From Flavobacterium difficile (GTDB lineage: Bacteria > Bacteroidota > Bacteroidia > Flavobacteriales > Flavobacteriaceae): a DNA stretch of 64,000 nucleotides. Below, in pieces: positions 8,610 to 17,336 of the stretch. The notes below the pieces were generated by a model that worked only from the letters and a program-made list of their open reading frames with translations, searched no databases and was not told the DNA's origin. The stretch spans positions 221,554 through 285,553 of the forward strand of contig NZ_JAAJBT010000004.1 of NCBI RefSeq assembly GCF_011392115.1. Reading direction: 5' to 3'. The stretch's first letter is position 1. Each line of letters starts with the position of its first letter. The translations under genes were made by a program, and so were the position numbers.

Positions 8610-11075
8610 ATGTTATTCAAAAAAACTACTTTCTTACTACTATTTTTAGTAGCTACTACATCAGCTTTTTCACAAGCTTCATTAAAAAAAGTGATTCTAA
8701 CTGGTAAAATTATTGATAAAGAAACTACAGTTCCTGTAGAATTTTCTATTATAACTATCACTAAATCTGATACCAAGCAAATTGTTAACGGTGGAACTGC
8801 CGATGCCGATGGTAATTTTTCCATTGAGCTTAAAACATCTGGAAATTATGACATAAAATTTGAATTTCCAGGATACAAAACTCAAGAAAAACTAAATCAA
8901 ACCATTGCAGAAGATACTAATTTGGGTAATATCCTACTTGAAACAGAGTCTAATCAAATCGAAACTGTTGTGATTCGTGGTGAAAAAACTACAGTAGATA
9001 TTAAACTAGATAAAAAAGTTTATAATGTTGGTCAAGATTTAATGGTAAAAGGCGGTACAGTTAGTGATGTTTTAGATAATATTCCGAGTGTCGCTGTAGA
9101 TGTAGAAGGAAACGTTAGTCTTCGAGGAAATGAAAGTGTTAGAATTTTAATTGACGGAAAACCATCAACTGCCATTAATGTTGCAGATGCCTTAAGAATG
9201 TTACCTGCCGATGCAATCGATAAAGTGGAAGTTATTACCAATCCGTCTGCAAGATATGATGCTGAAGGTGGTGGTGGAATTATAAACATCATTCTAAAAA
9301 AAGGAAAAAACAAAGGTTTAAACGGAACAATAATTGCAACTGCTGGAGATCCAAGAAATAACGGAATTTCCGCAAATATCAATTCTAAAACTGAAAATTA
9401 TAATTTATTCACAACCATTTCTTATAACGACCGAAATAATCCAGGAATCACTAAAATTGATCAGGAAAATTTGTTAGCAAACACATATATTGAAGAAAGA
9501 AGAAATGTAGATCGTTACAGAAAAGGAACAAATGCAAACTTTGGAATGGAAATTTACCTAAACAAAGATAAATCGGCTACTTGGACCAATAGTATCAATT
9601 ACAGAAACAATGGTGGAAATACAGATGAAGATGTAGTGTTTAGAAATTTTACATTAAACCGTAATTTTATAAATACTCGTTTCCGTGATAACATAACAGA
9701 TAACAATAGTGAAGCCATAGAATTTACTTCAAATTTTATTAAAAAATTTAAAAAAGACGGTCACAAACTAACTTTTGATGCTTCGATTTCATTAAATAAA
9801 GATGATGAATTTTCTAATATCTTTGGAAGTATTTTAGAAACTGGAATGTTTGTATCTGATGAGAAAACTACTAAAATAGACAGACAAAATAGAAATTTAT
9901 TCCAATTAGATTATGTTTTACCATTTGGAAAAAATATGCAATTTGAAGCTGGCTACAGAGGAAGTTATACTAATTCTACCAGTGATTATGAAGTTTTAGA
10001 AAAAATAACCCAAAATGATCCTTACACCAATATTCCTGGGTTTACTAACAACTTTGAATATATTGAAAATGTTAGTGCTGTTTACACGCAATTAGGAACA
10101 AAATTTTTTGAAAAACTATCTGTATTAGCAGGTTTACGTTTAGAAAATACGAATCTGGAAATAAATCAATTATTAACCAATGATTTTAATACTAGAAACT
10201 ACAACAACTTGTTCCCTAGTATGTTTATAACATATGAATTTAACGACGATACAAGTTTTTCATTAAACTACAGCAAAAGAATCACAAGACCTAGAGATCG
10301 TTTTATAAATCCATTTTCATCGTATACAAGTAACATAAATTTATTTGAAGGAAATCCAACTTTAAATCCTGCTTTTACAGATGCTTTTGACATTGGTTAC
10401 TTAAAAAAATGGGATAAATTAACATTAAGCACATCAGCGTATCTTAACTTGACTTCAGACTCTTTCCAAATTGTAAGAAAAGAACGTGGTGATTTAATAA
10501 ACGGTATTCCTGTAATTATAAATACACCGTTTAACTTAGGTGAAGATAATCGTTATGGAGTTGAAGTTACTGCAAACTATACACTAAAAAAATGGTGGCG
10601 ATTAAACTCAAATGTTAATTACTTCTACAATGAAACTAAAGGAGATTATCAGTTTACAGATTCTAACAACAACCTAGTAAATCAAAACTTCGATTTCAAA
10701 TCTAGTACTTGGTCTGCAAGGTTAACTTCAAAAATTACTTTACCTTATAAAATTGATTGGCAAACCAATGCGAATTACAATGCAGGTCAAAGAACAGCAC
10801 AAGGAAAAACTAAAGGAATTGCTGCTATGAATTTAGCTTTTAGCAAAGATGTTCTAAAAGATAAAGGAACAGTTGCAGTAAACGTAAATGATGTTTTTAA
10901 CTCAAGAAAAAGAATTCAAGATTTACAATTACCAACAGTAAATTCATATAGCGAGATGCAATGGCGTGTTAGAGCCATTACAGTTTCATTCACTTACCGA
11001 TTTAACAAATTAAAAACAGATAGAGATCAGAAACCAAAAATGCAAGACCAGCAAGAAGGTGGCGGAGAATTCTAA
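8610..11075 (+). CDS. Outer membrane beta-barrel protein, TonB-receptor-like
   Basis: This 821-residue outer-membrane protein begins with a signal peptide (LFKKTTFLLLFLVATTSAFS). A carboxypeptidase-regulatory-like beta-sandwich follows (about residues 25-110, VILTGKIIDKETTVPVEFSII...GNFSIEL). Next comes a plug-like domain (about 115-225, with VSDVLDNIPSVAVDVEGNVSLRGNESVRILIDG and DAIDKVEVITNPSARYDAEGGGGIINIILKK), then a long barrel of alternating strands ending in VRAITVSFTYRFNKL. This is the Bacteroidetes OMP_b-brl_3-type architecture. The C-terminus has an extra charged tail rich in Gln, Lys, Asp and Gly. The transported or bound ligand is unknown, and no SusD-like partner is adjacent. Confidence 0.88.
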   Translation: MLFKKTTFLLLFLVATTSAFSQASLKKVILTGKIIDKETTVPVEFSIITITKSDTKQIVNGGTADADGNFSIELKTSGNYDIKFEFPGYKTQEKLNQTIAEDTNLGNILLETESNQIETVVIRGEKTTVDIKLDKKVYNVGQDLMVKGGTVSDVLDNIPSVAVDVEGNVSLRGNESVRILIDGKPSTAINVADALRMLPADAIDKVEVITNPSARYDAEGGGGIINIILKKGKNKGLNGTIIATAGDPRNNGISANINSKTENYNLFTTISYNDRNNPGITKIDQENLLANTYIEERRNVDRYRKGTNANFGMEIYLNKDKSATWTNSINYRNNGGNTDEDVVFRNFTLNRNFINTRFRDNITDNNSEAIEFTSNFIKKFKKDGHKLTFDASISLNKDDEFSNIFGSILETGMFVSDEKTTKIDRQNRNLFQLDYVLPFGKNMQFEAGYRGSYTNSTSDYEVLEKITQNDPYTNIPGFTNNFEYIENVSAVYTQLGTKFFEKLSVLAGLRLENTNLEINQLLTNDFNTRNYNNLFPSMFITYEFNDDTSFSLNYSKRITRPRDRFINPFSSYTSNINLFEGNPTLNPAFTDAFDIGYLKKWDKLTLSTSAYLNLTSDSFQIVRKERGDLINGIPVIINTPFNLGEDNRYGVEVTANYTLKKWWRLNSNVNYFYNETKGDYQFTDSNNNLVNQNFDFKSSTWSARLTSKITLPYKIDWQTNANYNAGQRTAQGKTKGIAAMNLAFSKDVLKDKGTVAVNVNDVFNSRKRIQDLQLPTVNSYSEMQWRVRAITVSFTYRFNKLKTDRDQKPKMQDQQEGGGEF

Positions 11076-11081
11076 ACAAAT

Positions 11082-11116
11082 AAAAAAATCCCGATTCAAA
11101 TGAATCGGGATTTTTT
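11082..11116. terminator. Bidirectional intrinsic terminator
   Basis: A-tract, AATCCCGATTC, loop AAAT, GAATCGGGATT, then T-tract. It lies between the convergent barrel gene and the small minus-strand ORF and can serve both. Confidence 0.88.
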
Positions 11117-11131
11117 ATTAACCTAAGAAAA

Positions 11132-11302
11132 TTACTTTTCTTGTTCGGCTAATTTTTTTGCTTTCTTTTCTTTGTATAATTCTATTAAAGATCCGCCAAT
11201 CCAATATTGAACAAAACCTACAAGAAAAAACATCAACCAAAAACCTATAGTTAAAATGGTTAAGAAAAGTAAAAAGCCTAAATACTGTTGAAATTCAAAC
11301 AT
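11132..11302 (-). CDS. Small membrane protein, 56 residues
   Basis: This short reading frame (ATG at 11302, stop at 11132) encodes MFEFQQYLGFLLFLTILTIG... with two close hydrophobic stretches over residues 8-38 and a Lys/Glu-rich tail (LYKEKKAKKLAEQEK). The frame is open end to end, has a typical inner-membrane layout with a positive cytoplasmic tail, and ends right at a bidirectional terminator. I think it is a real gene of unknown function; a homologue with the same QQYLGF start seems familiar from Flavobacterium, but I cannot verify that. Confidence 0.65.
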   Translation of the reverse strand: MFEFQQYLGFLLFLTILTIGFWLMFFLVGFVQYWIGGSLIELYKEKKAKKLAEQEK

Positions 11303-11478
11303 GTTTTCCGGAATTTTATTTGTGAATTCTGTTCAAAGATAATTCATAAATTTATTTTTCACAAATAATATTTATTTTTAGTGTAATAAATATCTAACTT
11401 CGAAAATAATAAATATTTTTGCAAAATAAATCGCATCTTGTTTGCGTTAATCAATTCATCAACTCTAAATTGTTCAAC

Positions 11479-12834
11479 ATGAAAAAGTATATTTTATTAA
11501 GTCTTATCTTCCTATTTAGTACCTCTGAAATTTTTTCACAGGAACACCTTTTAGGAATTACAACTTCAAGCAGAGGCGGTTTATTAAATGGGTTTAACAA
11601 TCCTGCTGAGCTATCAAATATGAACATGAAATTTGACGTGAATTTGTTTAATACAAGTGTGAATTTCTCAAATAATAAACTTTCTTTTAATGATTTGCTT
11701 GATGGTACAAATTTAGAAGATAAATTTTTTAGTGGAACCGAAGCAGCCAATGTTAGAGTTGATGCATTAGTAATCGGGCCAGGAATCGCATTCAAAAATG
11801 GAAACTGGACATACGCCATTAGCACTTTAGCTAATATAAAAGCTAATATAATAAATGTTGATACAAAATTAGGAGATGCCATTCAAAATGGAGCTTTAAG
11901 CAATTTAATTTCTCAAACCACACTGTCATCGCTAGAAAATCAAAGATTAAATGCAGCAACTTGGGGAGAAATCGATTTTTCATTATCAAGAAAATTAATA
12001 GATATCGCACGTCATCAAGTTAACGCTGGTGCAACTGTTAAATTATTATTTCCAAGTGCATATGCCAATTTTTCTGCTTCTAATTTACAAGGAACTATTC
12101 AAAATAATTTAGGCGATATTCAGTTAGCAAATGCTTCTGCACAAGTAAATTTAGCATATTCTGGTTTTTTAGGTAACGATTTTAATGACACTTCAAATTA
12201 TGCAAACTTTTTTAAACAAGGCATAAATGGTGTAGCTTTCGATATTGGAGGAACTTACCGATTTAAAGAAGCCAATTCAAACAAATACATAATCTCTGCC
12301 GGATTAGCGGTTAAAAATATTGGTGGAATGTCATACAAAGACGATACGAATACTTCAATTGACTACAATTTAAGTGTTGGCAACTCTCCTACTTTAGATT
12401 TAAATCAATTTGAATCAGCAAATAGTTTAACTGAAATTGAAACTATTTTAGCACAACCACAAAATGCACAGTTCTTCCAAAAAACAAAAACTAATGAAGC
12501 TTTTAAAGTAAAATTACCAACTACAATTAACGCTTATGCTGACTTTAAAGTAACTTCTAAATTTTATGCTACAGCGTCAATAAATCAGAAAGTTACAGAT
12601 GATTCTGAAAGTGATGTTACTACAACTCAAAATACCTATTCAATTATTCCACGATTAATTTTTGGTCAGTTCGAAATGTTTGCACCTCAAACTTCAAATG
12701 AAATTTCAGGATTTACTAGTGGTTTCGGAATGAAAATTTATGGCTTTTACTTAGGTTCAAGTTCAATAGTTACCGCAGCATTAAACAATTCTAAACAAGC
12801 TGACATATATTTAGGATTTAGGTTTGGAATTTAA
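11479..12834 (+). CDS. Outer-membrane barrel-like protein, possibly DUF5723 family
   Basis: An open frame begins at a TTG at 11419, but a clear signal peptide (MKKYILLSLIFLFSTSEIFS before Q) starts at the ATG at 11479, so I place the start there (451 residues). The mature protein opens with GLLNGFNNPAELS, an N-P motif of the type seen at the start of PorV/FadL-like and DUF5723 barrels. It continues with many alternating strands (SRKLIDIARHQVNAGATVKLL, FDIGGTYRF, YIISAGLAVKNIGG) and ends in an aromatic-free GFRFGI strand. The function is unknown; an outer-membrane location is inferred. A possible TATTTTTG box lies at 11414-11421. Confidence 0.72.
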   Translation: MKKYILLSLIFLFSTSEIFSQEHLLGITTSSRGGLLNGFNNPAELSNMNMKFDVNLFNTSVNFSNNKLSFNDLLDGTNLEDKFFSGTEAANVRVDALVIGPGIAFKNGNWTYAISTLANIKANIINVDTKLGDAIQNGALSNLISQTTLSSLENQRLNAATWGEIDFSLSRKLIDIARHQVNAGATVKLLFPSAYANFSASNLQGTIQNNLGDIQLANASAQVNLAYSGFLGNDFNDTSNYANFFKQGINGVAFDIGGTYRFKEANSNKYIISAGLAVKNIGGMSYKDDTNTSIDYNLSVGNSPTLDLNQFESANSLTEIETILAQPQNAQFFQKTKTNEAFKVKLPTTINAYADFKVTSKFYATASINQKVTDDSESDVTTTQNTYSIIPRLIFGQFEMFAPQTSNEISGFTSGFGMKIYGFYLGSSSIVTAALNNSKQADIYLGFRFGI

Positions 12835-12876
12835 TTTTAAAAAACTAAATTTGACTTTAACATTTTTTTAAAATAT

Positions 12877-13644
12877 ATGTCAAATTTTCAAACAAAATTT
12901 AATCAAAACCACACACCAGATATTGGTACACTATTAGACGAAAGTTTTAATACATTTAAGAAAACAGTATGGATTTCAGGAGTAGGAACCATTTTAATGG
13001 TTCTTTTCATCTTACCAATTTCGTTTTTTATACTAGCTAGTGTTTTTGAAATCGACTCCTTACAAGAATTTGCAAAAATGAGTCCTACATTAGCGGAAGA
13101 CTTTAATTATATTCTAACCAATGCAGCTGTTTCAATTCCTCTGAGTGCCTTAGTAGCGCCTTTAACAGCTGGTATCTACAAAATAAACCATTTAGCCAAA
13201 CAAAATAAAGAATTTAGTTTTTCTAATTTATTTGATTATTATAATGGTAAATATTTTTTCAACATTGCAAGTTGTACATTTCTTATAGGGTTATATAGTA
13301 ATGTCTTAGGATTAGGTTTAATTTATTTAAAGTTAACATTTGTTGCTACCAACATACAATTACTTGTTTCTTTTTTATTTATGCTTGCTATTCCATTAAT
13401 TATTTTTGAAAATCAGAATGCATTAACAGCAATGTCTAACAGTTCTAAAATAACAATCAAACATCCATTTACTATAATTGTATGCATCATTTTGGCTGTA
13501 ATAATTTCTTTACTAGGATTATTTGCTTTGTGCTTAGGTATATTTTTTACTGTTGGATATATTTATACCATGAATTACTCCATTTACAATGCAATTATTC
13601 CTGTTGAAAATAGTAGTTCATTCGACGAAATTGGTAAAGAATAA
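12877..13644 (+). CDS. Polytopic membrane protein of unknown function
   Basis: This 255-residue protein has about six hydrophobic segments (near residues 33-55, 80-100, 125-145, 150-172, 195-225). It starts with a short polar N-terminus (QNHTPDIGTLLDESFNTFKKTVW) typical of membrane proteins related to the glycerophosphodiester phosphodiesterase membrane domain or YciC-like families. No catalytic motif is visible. It lies 42 bases after the barrel gene without a clear terminator between them and may be cotranscribed. The family resemblance is weak, so I leave it unnamed. Confidence 0.7.
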   Translation: MSNFQTKFNQNHTPDIGTLLDESFNTFKKTVWISGVGTILMVLFILPISFFILASVFEIDSLQEFAKMSPTLAEDFNYILTNAAVSIPLSALVAPLTAGIYKINHLAKQNKEFSFSNLFDYYNGKYFFNIASCTFLIGLYSNVLGLGLIYLKLTFVATNIQLLVSFLFMLAIPLIIFENQNALTAMSNSSKITIKHPFTIIVCIILAVIISLLGLFALCLGIFFTVGYIYTMNYSIYNAIIPVENSSSFDEIGKE

Positions 13645-13724
13645 AAATATTTCACCTATTCTTGAGTCTAAAAGCACGAAAACTTGTGCGAAAGACAATT
13701 AATTAACAATTTAAAATTTAAGGT

Positions 13725-14588
13725 ATGAAATGGAGAGATTATAGAAAAAGTGACAACGTTGATGACAGACGTGGCATGAGCGGAACTGGGAAAGCAGTTG
13801 TTGGCGGAGGTGGATTAATCGGAATTATAGCTTTCTTATTGATGACTTTTGGTGGCGAAGATGCTCAAAAAATTGGTAGTGCCATTCAACAAATGCAACC
13901 TGTACAACAAGAAACTCAAGTTCAAGGCGCTAAAGACCTTACTCCTGAACAACAAGAAATTGGAGATTTTGCCAACGCAGTTTTTGCAATGACAGAAGAT
14001 ACTTGGACAAAAATATTTCAAGAAGAAAATTTAGGTGAGTATCCAAAACCACAAATGGTATTATTTACTGGTGGTGTAGAAACCGCTTGTGGAAGCGCTA
14101 CTTCTGCATCTGGCCCCTTTTATTGTCCAGCAGATAATAAAGTGTATATGGATTTAGACTTCTTTGAAGAATTAAAAACCCGTTTTGGAGCAAAAGGTGG
14201 TGATTTTGCCATTGCTTATGTAATCGCACATGAAGTAGGCCATCACGTTCAAACCGTTTTAGGAACTTCAGCTCAAGTTAGAAAAAAGCAACAAAGTTTA
14301 AGCGAAGAAGACGCTAATAAGTTATCCGTTTGTCAAGAATTACAAGCTGACTTTTATGCAGGATTATGGGCTAAATACAACCAAGAAAGAATTGAAGTAG
14401 GCGATTTAGAAGAAGCAATTGATGCTGCCCATGCTGTTGGTGATGATGCCATTCAATCTAAAATGCAAGGACATGTACAACCTGAAAAATTTACACATGG
14501 GACTTCAGCACAACGAAAAAAGTGGTTTACAAAAGGCTATCAAACAGGAGATTTCAGACAGCATAATACTTTTGCAGAAGAATTATAA
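13725..14588 (+). CDS. Neutral zinc metallopeptidase, YpfJ family
   Basis: This 287-residue protein matches the YpfJ/KPN_00567 family of predicted zinc peptidases. It has the family's usual N-terminus (MKWRDYRKSDNVDDRRG), a single membrane anchor (about residues 25-43, VVGGGGLIGIIAFLLMTFGG) and a Gln/Pro linker. The conserved ACGSATSASGPFYCPADNKVYMDL precedes the zinc motif HEVGHH at His169-Glu170-His173. Further conserved segments are ELQADFYAGLWA (third ligand region) and HGTSAQRKKWFTKGYQTGD. The catalytic domain should face the periplasm. Physiological substrates of the family are unknown. A strong terminator follows. Confidence 0.93.
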   Translation: MKWRDYRKSDNVDDRRGMSGTGKAVVGGGGLIGIIAFLLMTFGGEDAQKIGSAIQQMQPVQQETQVQGAKDLTPEQQEIGDFANAVFAMTEDTWTKIFQEENLGEYPKPQMVLFTGGVETACGSATSASGPFYCPADNKVYMDLDFFEELKTRFGAKGGDFAIAYVIAHEVGHHVQTVLGTSAQVRKKQQSLSEEDANKLSVCQELQADFYAGLWAKYNQERIEVGDLEEAIDAAHAVGDDAIQSKMQGHVQPEKFTHGTSAQRKKWFTKGYQTGDFRQHNTFAEEL

Positions 14589-14604
14589 AAAATAAAACAA
14601 AACT

Positions 14605-14653
14605 AAAAGCACTTATATTTATCCATGTGGATAAAAATAAGTGCTTTTTTTTT
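14605..14653 (+). terminator. Intrinsic terminator after the zinc peptidase gene
   Basis: A 12-bp perfect stem (AAAAGCACTTAT / ATAAGTGCTTTT) is extended by an inner TTTATCC / GGATAAA stem and a long T-tract. Confidence 0.9.
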
Positions 14654-14681
14654 GCAAAAAGATGACTAATTAGTATAAACA

Positions 14682-14713
14682 AAAAAGTCCCGATAAAACT
14701 ATCGAGACTTTTT
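14682..14713 (-). terminator. Terminator downstream of the tRNA cluster
   Basis: AAAAAGTC-C-CGATA / TATCG-A-GACTTTTT forms a stem with one mismatch and loop AAAC. On the minus strand it ends in T residues, immediately 3' of tRNA-Arg. Confidence 0.8.
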
Positions 14714-14714
14714 G

Positions 14715-14788
14715 TGATCGCGTCAGGATTCGAACCTGAGACCTACTCATTAGAAGTGAGTTGCTCTATCCAGCTGAGCTACGCAACC
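14715..14788 (-). tRNA. tRNA-Arg (anticodon TCT)
   Basis: This is a 74-nt cloverleaf on the minus strand. The acceptor GGTTGCG pairs with CGCGATC (two G-U pairs) and the discriminator is A. The anticodon stem-loop is ACTCA-CTTCTAA-TGAGT with anticodon TCT. The T arm is TCAGG-TTCGAAT-CCTGA. CCA is not encoded. Confidence 0.95.
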
Positions 14789-14822
14789 TTAAATTTTTAT
14801 TCTGGATGACAAAGAATTTCTG

Positions 14823-14897
14823 TCGGGGTGGCAGGATTCGAACCTGCGGCCTCCTGCTCCCAAAGCAGGCGCGATAACCGGGCTACGCTACACCCCG
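14823..14897 (-). tRNA. tRNA-Pro (anticodon TGG)
   Basis: This is a 75-nt cloverleaf on the minus strand. The acceptor CGGGGTG pairs with CACCCCG and the discriminator is A. The anticodon stem-loop is CCTGC-TTTGGGA-GCAGG with anticodon TGG, and the T arm is GCAGG-TTCGAAT-CCTGC. The C1-G72 start is typical of bacterial tRNA-Pro. Confidence 0.95.
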
Positions 14898-14904
14898 AAA
14901 AAAG

Positions 14905-14988
14905 CGGAGAGACAGGGATTCGAACCCAGGCGACAGTTACCCGTCGACAGATTAGCAATCTGCTCCATTACCACTCTGGCACCTCTCC
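14905..14988 (-). tRNA. tRNA-Ser (anticodon GCT)
   Basis: This is an 84-nt class II tRNA with a long variable arm (CGACGGGTAACTGTCG region). The acceptor GGAGAGG pairs with TCTCTCC and the discriminator is G. The anticodon loop TTGCTAA gives GCT. It is the first gene of the Ser-Pro-Arg cluster in transcription order. Confidence 0.95.
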
Positions 14989-15025
14989 TATTCATTATGC
15001 AAAGAACTATCCTTTTTTGCGGTTG

Positions 15026-15056
15026 CAAATATATGACAACATTATTTTATTTCCAA
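15026..15056 (-). promoter_or_regulatory. Promoter of the tRNA Ser-Pro-Arg cluster
   Basis: On the minus strand TTG (complement of 15054-15056) and TATATTTG (complement of 15026-15033) are separated by 20 bp, fitting the flavobacterial consensus. The box lies 38 bp upstream of tRNA-Ser. The remaining bases up to the thiolase gene (15057-15243) hold its weakly matched upstream TACTTTCG box at 15215-15222 and no gene. Confidence 0.72.
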
Positions 15057-15243
15057 TAAAAATTTAGCATTATTTTTAAATAAAAAACAAACTTACTAAA
15101 TATCAACCAAATACACTAATTAATAAATATAACAATAATTAAATTTTGGATATAATTTCAATAAACTTGCATTTAAAAAAGCAAGAATTCCTTTAAAATT
15201 TACTAAAAATTCGTTACTTTCGCCAAAAATAAAACAAATCACA

Positions 15244-16422
15244 ATGAGCAAAAAAGTAGTTATCGTATCAGCTGTTAGAACTCCTATTGGTAGTTTTATG
15301 GGCGCATTATCAAGTGTACCAGCCACTAAGTTAGGAGCAGCAGCTATAAAAGGCGCTTTAAATAAAATAAATTTAAATCCTTCTTTAGTAGATGAAGTGT
15401 TAATGGGGAATGTTGTTCAGGCTGGAAACGGTCAGGCTCCAGCTCGTCAGGCTGCTTTATTTGCAGGTTTATCTAATGATGTAGTTTGTACTACAGTTAA
15501 TAAAGTTTGTGCTTCTGGAATGAAAGCAGTTATGCAAGGCGCACAAGCTATCATGGCTGGTGACGCTGAAATTGTGGTTGCTGGTGGAATGGAAAATATG
15601 AGTTTAATTCCTCATTACGCACATTTAAGAAATGGTGTAAAATTCGGACCAACTACTTTTGTAGACGGCATGCAAAAAGACGGACTTACAGATGCTTATG
15701 ATGGCAATGCCATGGGAGTTTCTGCCGACTTATGTGCTACAGAACATAATATTTCTCGTGAAGAACAAGATAATTTTGCTATTCAATCTTATTCACGTTC
15801 AGCTGCTGCTTGGGATGCTGGAAAATTTGATGCAGAAGTTGTTCCTGTAGAAGTTCCTCAAAGAAAAGGTGACCCAATCATCGTTTCTAAAGACGAGGAA
15901 TACACTAATGTGAAATTAGACCGTATTCCTACTCTAGCTGCAGTTTTTACAAAAGAAGGTACTGTAACTGCCGCAAACGCTTCAACAATTAATGATGGTG
16001 CTGCTGCATTAGTATTAATGAGCGAAGAAAAAGCAAATGAATTAGGTTTAACGCCATTGGCATATATCAAATCTTACGCAGATGCTGCTCAAGAACCAAA
16101 ATGGTTTACAACTGCTCCTGCAAAAGCTTTACCAAAAGCATTAGATAAAGCTGGTCTTTCAGTTGCTGATGTAGACTTCTTCGAATTTAACGAAGCCTTT
16201 TCAGTTGTTGGTTTGGCTAATGCGAAAATCTTAGGATTGGATAATAATAAAGTTAACGTAAATGGTGGTGCAGTTTCTTTAGGACATCCTCTGGGTTGTT
16301 CAGGAGCTAGAATTATAGTAACTTTAATTAATGTTTTACAACAAAACAATGCAAAATTAGGTGCTGCAGCGATCTGTAATGGTGGCGGTGGTGCTTCTGC
16401 AATTGTTATTGAAAGAGCATAA
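15244..16422 (+). CDS. Acetyl-CoA C-acetyltransferase (thiolase)
   Basis: This 392-residue thiolase joins or cleaves acetyl-CoA units (acetoacetyl-CoA thiolase or beta-ketothiolase type) in the cytoplasm. The acyl-accepting nucleophile is Cys89 in NKVCASGMKAVMQGAQ. The other signature blocks are present: NEAFSVVGLAN, NVNGGAVSLGHPLGCSGAR with the active-site His, and the second Cys in AAICNGGGGASAIV. Length and motif spacing are normal for the family. Whether it acts mainly in degradation (leucine, fatty acids) or synthesis cannot be read from the sequence. The acyl-CoA carboxylase at 792-2420 could act in a related pathway, but the genes are not linked. Confidence 0.93.
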   Translation: MSKKVVIVSAVRTPIGSFMGALSSVPATKLGAAAIKGALNKINLNPSLVDEVLMGNVVQAGNGQAPARQAALFAGLSNDVVCTTVNKVCASGMKAVMQGAQAIMAGDAEIVVAGGMENMSLIPHYAHLRNGVKFGPTTFVDGMQKDGLTDAYDGNAMGVSADLCATEHNISREEQDNFAIQSYSRSAAAWDAGKFDAEVVPVEVPQRKGDPIIVSKDEEYTNVKLDRIPTLAAVFTKEGTVTAANASTINDGAAALVLMSEEKANELGLTPLAYIKSYADAAQEPKWFTTAPAKALPKALDKAGLSVADVDFFEFNEAFSVVGLANAKILGLDNNKVNVNGGAVSLGHPLGCSGARIIVTLINVLQQNNAKLGAAAICNGGGGASAIVIERA

Positions 16423-16439
16423 CTAATTAATAATTTTAA

Positions 16440-16482
16440 AATTAACAATTGATAATTGACTTTTAATTATCAATTGTTAATT
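16440..16482. repeat. Perfect 18-bp inverted repeat
   Basis: AATTAACAATTGATAATT (16440-16457) and its exact reverse complement (16465-16482) flank the 7-nt loop GACTTTT. They fill the 75-bp gap between thiolase and the NlpC/P60 gene. There is no T-tract, so it is not a classical terminator. It could stabilise the upstream mRNA or be a dispersed palindromic repeat. Confidence 0.75.
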
Positions 16483-16497
16483 ATCAATTATAACTGA

Positions 16498-17259
16498 ATG
16501 TTTGGAATTTGTAATTTAGGAATTGTACCCATAAGAAGTGAAGCCAGCGATAAAAGCGAAATGGTTTCTCAATTGTTATTTGGAGATACTTTTAAAATCA
16601 TAGAAACAACTCCTAAATGGACTAAAATAGTAACCACTTTCGATACTTATGAAGGTTGGATTGACAACAAACAATTTCAAAATATTACTGAAAATCAACA
16701 CCAACTTTTAGAAAACTCTGAAAATATTTTAAATGGAGAATTGATTGATTTTATTTCTTATGAAACCAATCAACTTATGCCTATTCCTTTAGGAAGTTCG
16801 TTAAACTTCTTAGATGTAAATGAAATTAACATTACAAATTTTCAGTTTGAAGGTAAAAAAGAATGTGGTATTAAACCAAAAGACAATCTTCTTAAGACAG
16901 CTTTTTTATATTTAAATGCTCCTTACTTGTGGGGTGGAAAAACACCGTTTGGGATTGATTGTTCTGGATTCACACAAATGGTTTATAAACTAAACGGTTA
17001 TAAACTTTTAAGAGACGCTTCGCAACAAGCGATTCAAGGTGATGCGTTAAGTTTTATTGAAGAAAGTGAACCTGGCGATTTAGCGTTTTTCGATAATGAC
17101 GAAGGAAATATCATTCATGTAGGAATTATGATGGATAACAATTATATCATTCACGCTTCAGGAAAAGTTAGAATTGATAGAATTGATCATTTGGGAATAT
17201 ATAATGTTGATACCGGAAGACATACACACAAATTGAGAGTAATCAAAAAAGTGATATAA
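16498..17259 (+). CDS. NlpC/P60 family peptidoglycan hydrolase with SH3 region
   Basis: This 253-residue cell-wall peptidase of the C40 type cuts stem peptides of peptidoglycan. The N-terminal part (about 1-60) is a bacterial SH3-like domain (GIVPIRSEASDKSEMVSQLLFGDTFKIIE...WTKI...YEGWID), followed by a second less clear SH3-like region. The C-terminal NlpC/P60 domain has Cys155 (FGIDCSGFTQ), His207 (NIIHVGIM) and His219 (YIIHASGK). No signal peptide is visible at the chosen ATG, so export or a cytoplasmic recycling role is undecided. A strong terminator follows. Confidence 0.92.
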   Translation: MFGICNLGIVPIRSEASDKSEMVSQLLFGDTFKIIETTPKWTKIVTTFDTYEGWIDNKQFQNITENQHQLLENSENILNGELIDFISYETNQLMPIPLGSSLNFLDVNEINITNFQFEGKKECGIKPKDNLLKTAFLYLNAPYLWGGKTPFGIDCSGFTQMVYKLNGYKLLRDASQQAIQGDALSFIEESEPGDLAFFDNDEGNIIHVGIMMDNNYIIHASGKVRIDRIDHLGIYNVDTGRHTHKLRVIKKVI

Positions 17260-17268
17260 ATCAAAATT

Positions 17269-17304
17269 AAAAAGCCAGAATATCTAAGAAGTTCTGGCTT
17301 TTTT
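17269..17304 (+). terminator. Intrinsic terminator after the NlpC/P60 gene
   Basis: AAAAAGCCAGAA and TTCTGGCTTTTTT pair around an 11-nt loop. The arms are nearly identical to those of the terminator at 17576-17607. Confidence 0.9.
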
Positions 17305-17336
17305 ATGTTTTATTTTTTTTATTAATTCAAAGAAAT

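Noticed and set aside
9032..9382. Antisense ORF of 116 codons inside the barrel gene
   Set aside because: Shadow of a well-supported coding frame; Pro/Phe/Ile-rich composition typical of the reverse strand of AT-rich genes. The same holds for 11451-11882, 16089-16448 and 54144-54452.
11419..11478. Upstream TTG start of the barrel-like gene
   Set aside because: A full signal peptide begins at ATG 11479, and the TTG overlaps a possible -7 promoter box.
14828..15067. 79-codon plus-strand ORF (MAGFEPAASCSQSRRDNRATL...)
   Set aside because: It reads antisense through tRNA-Pro and tRNA-Ser; this is the well-known false ORF produced over tRNA T arms.
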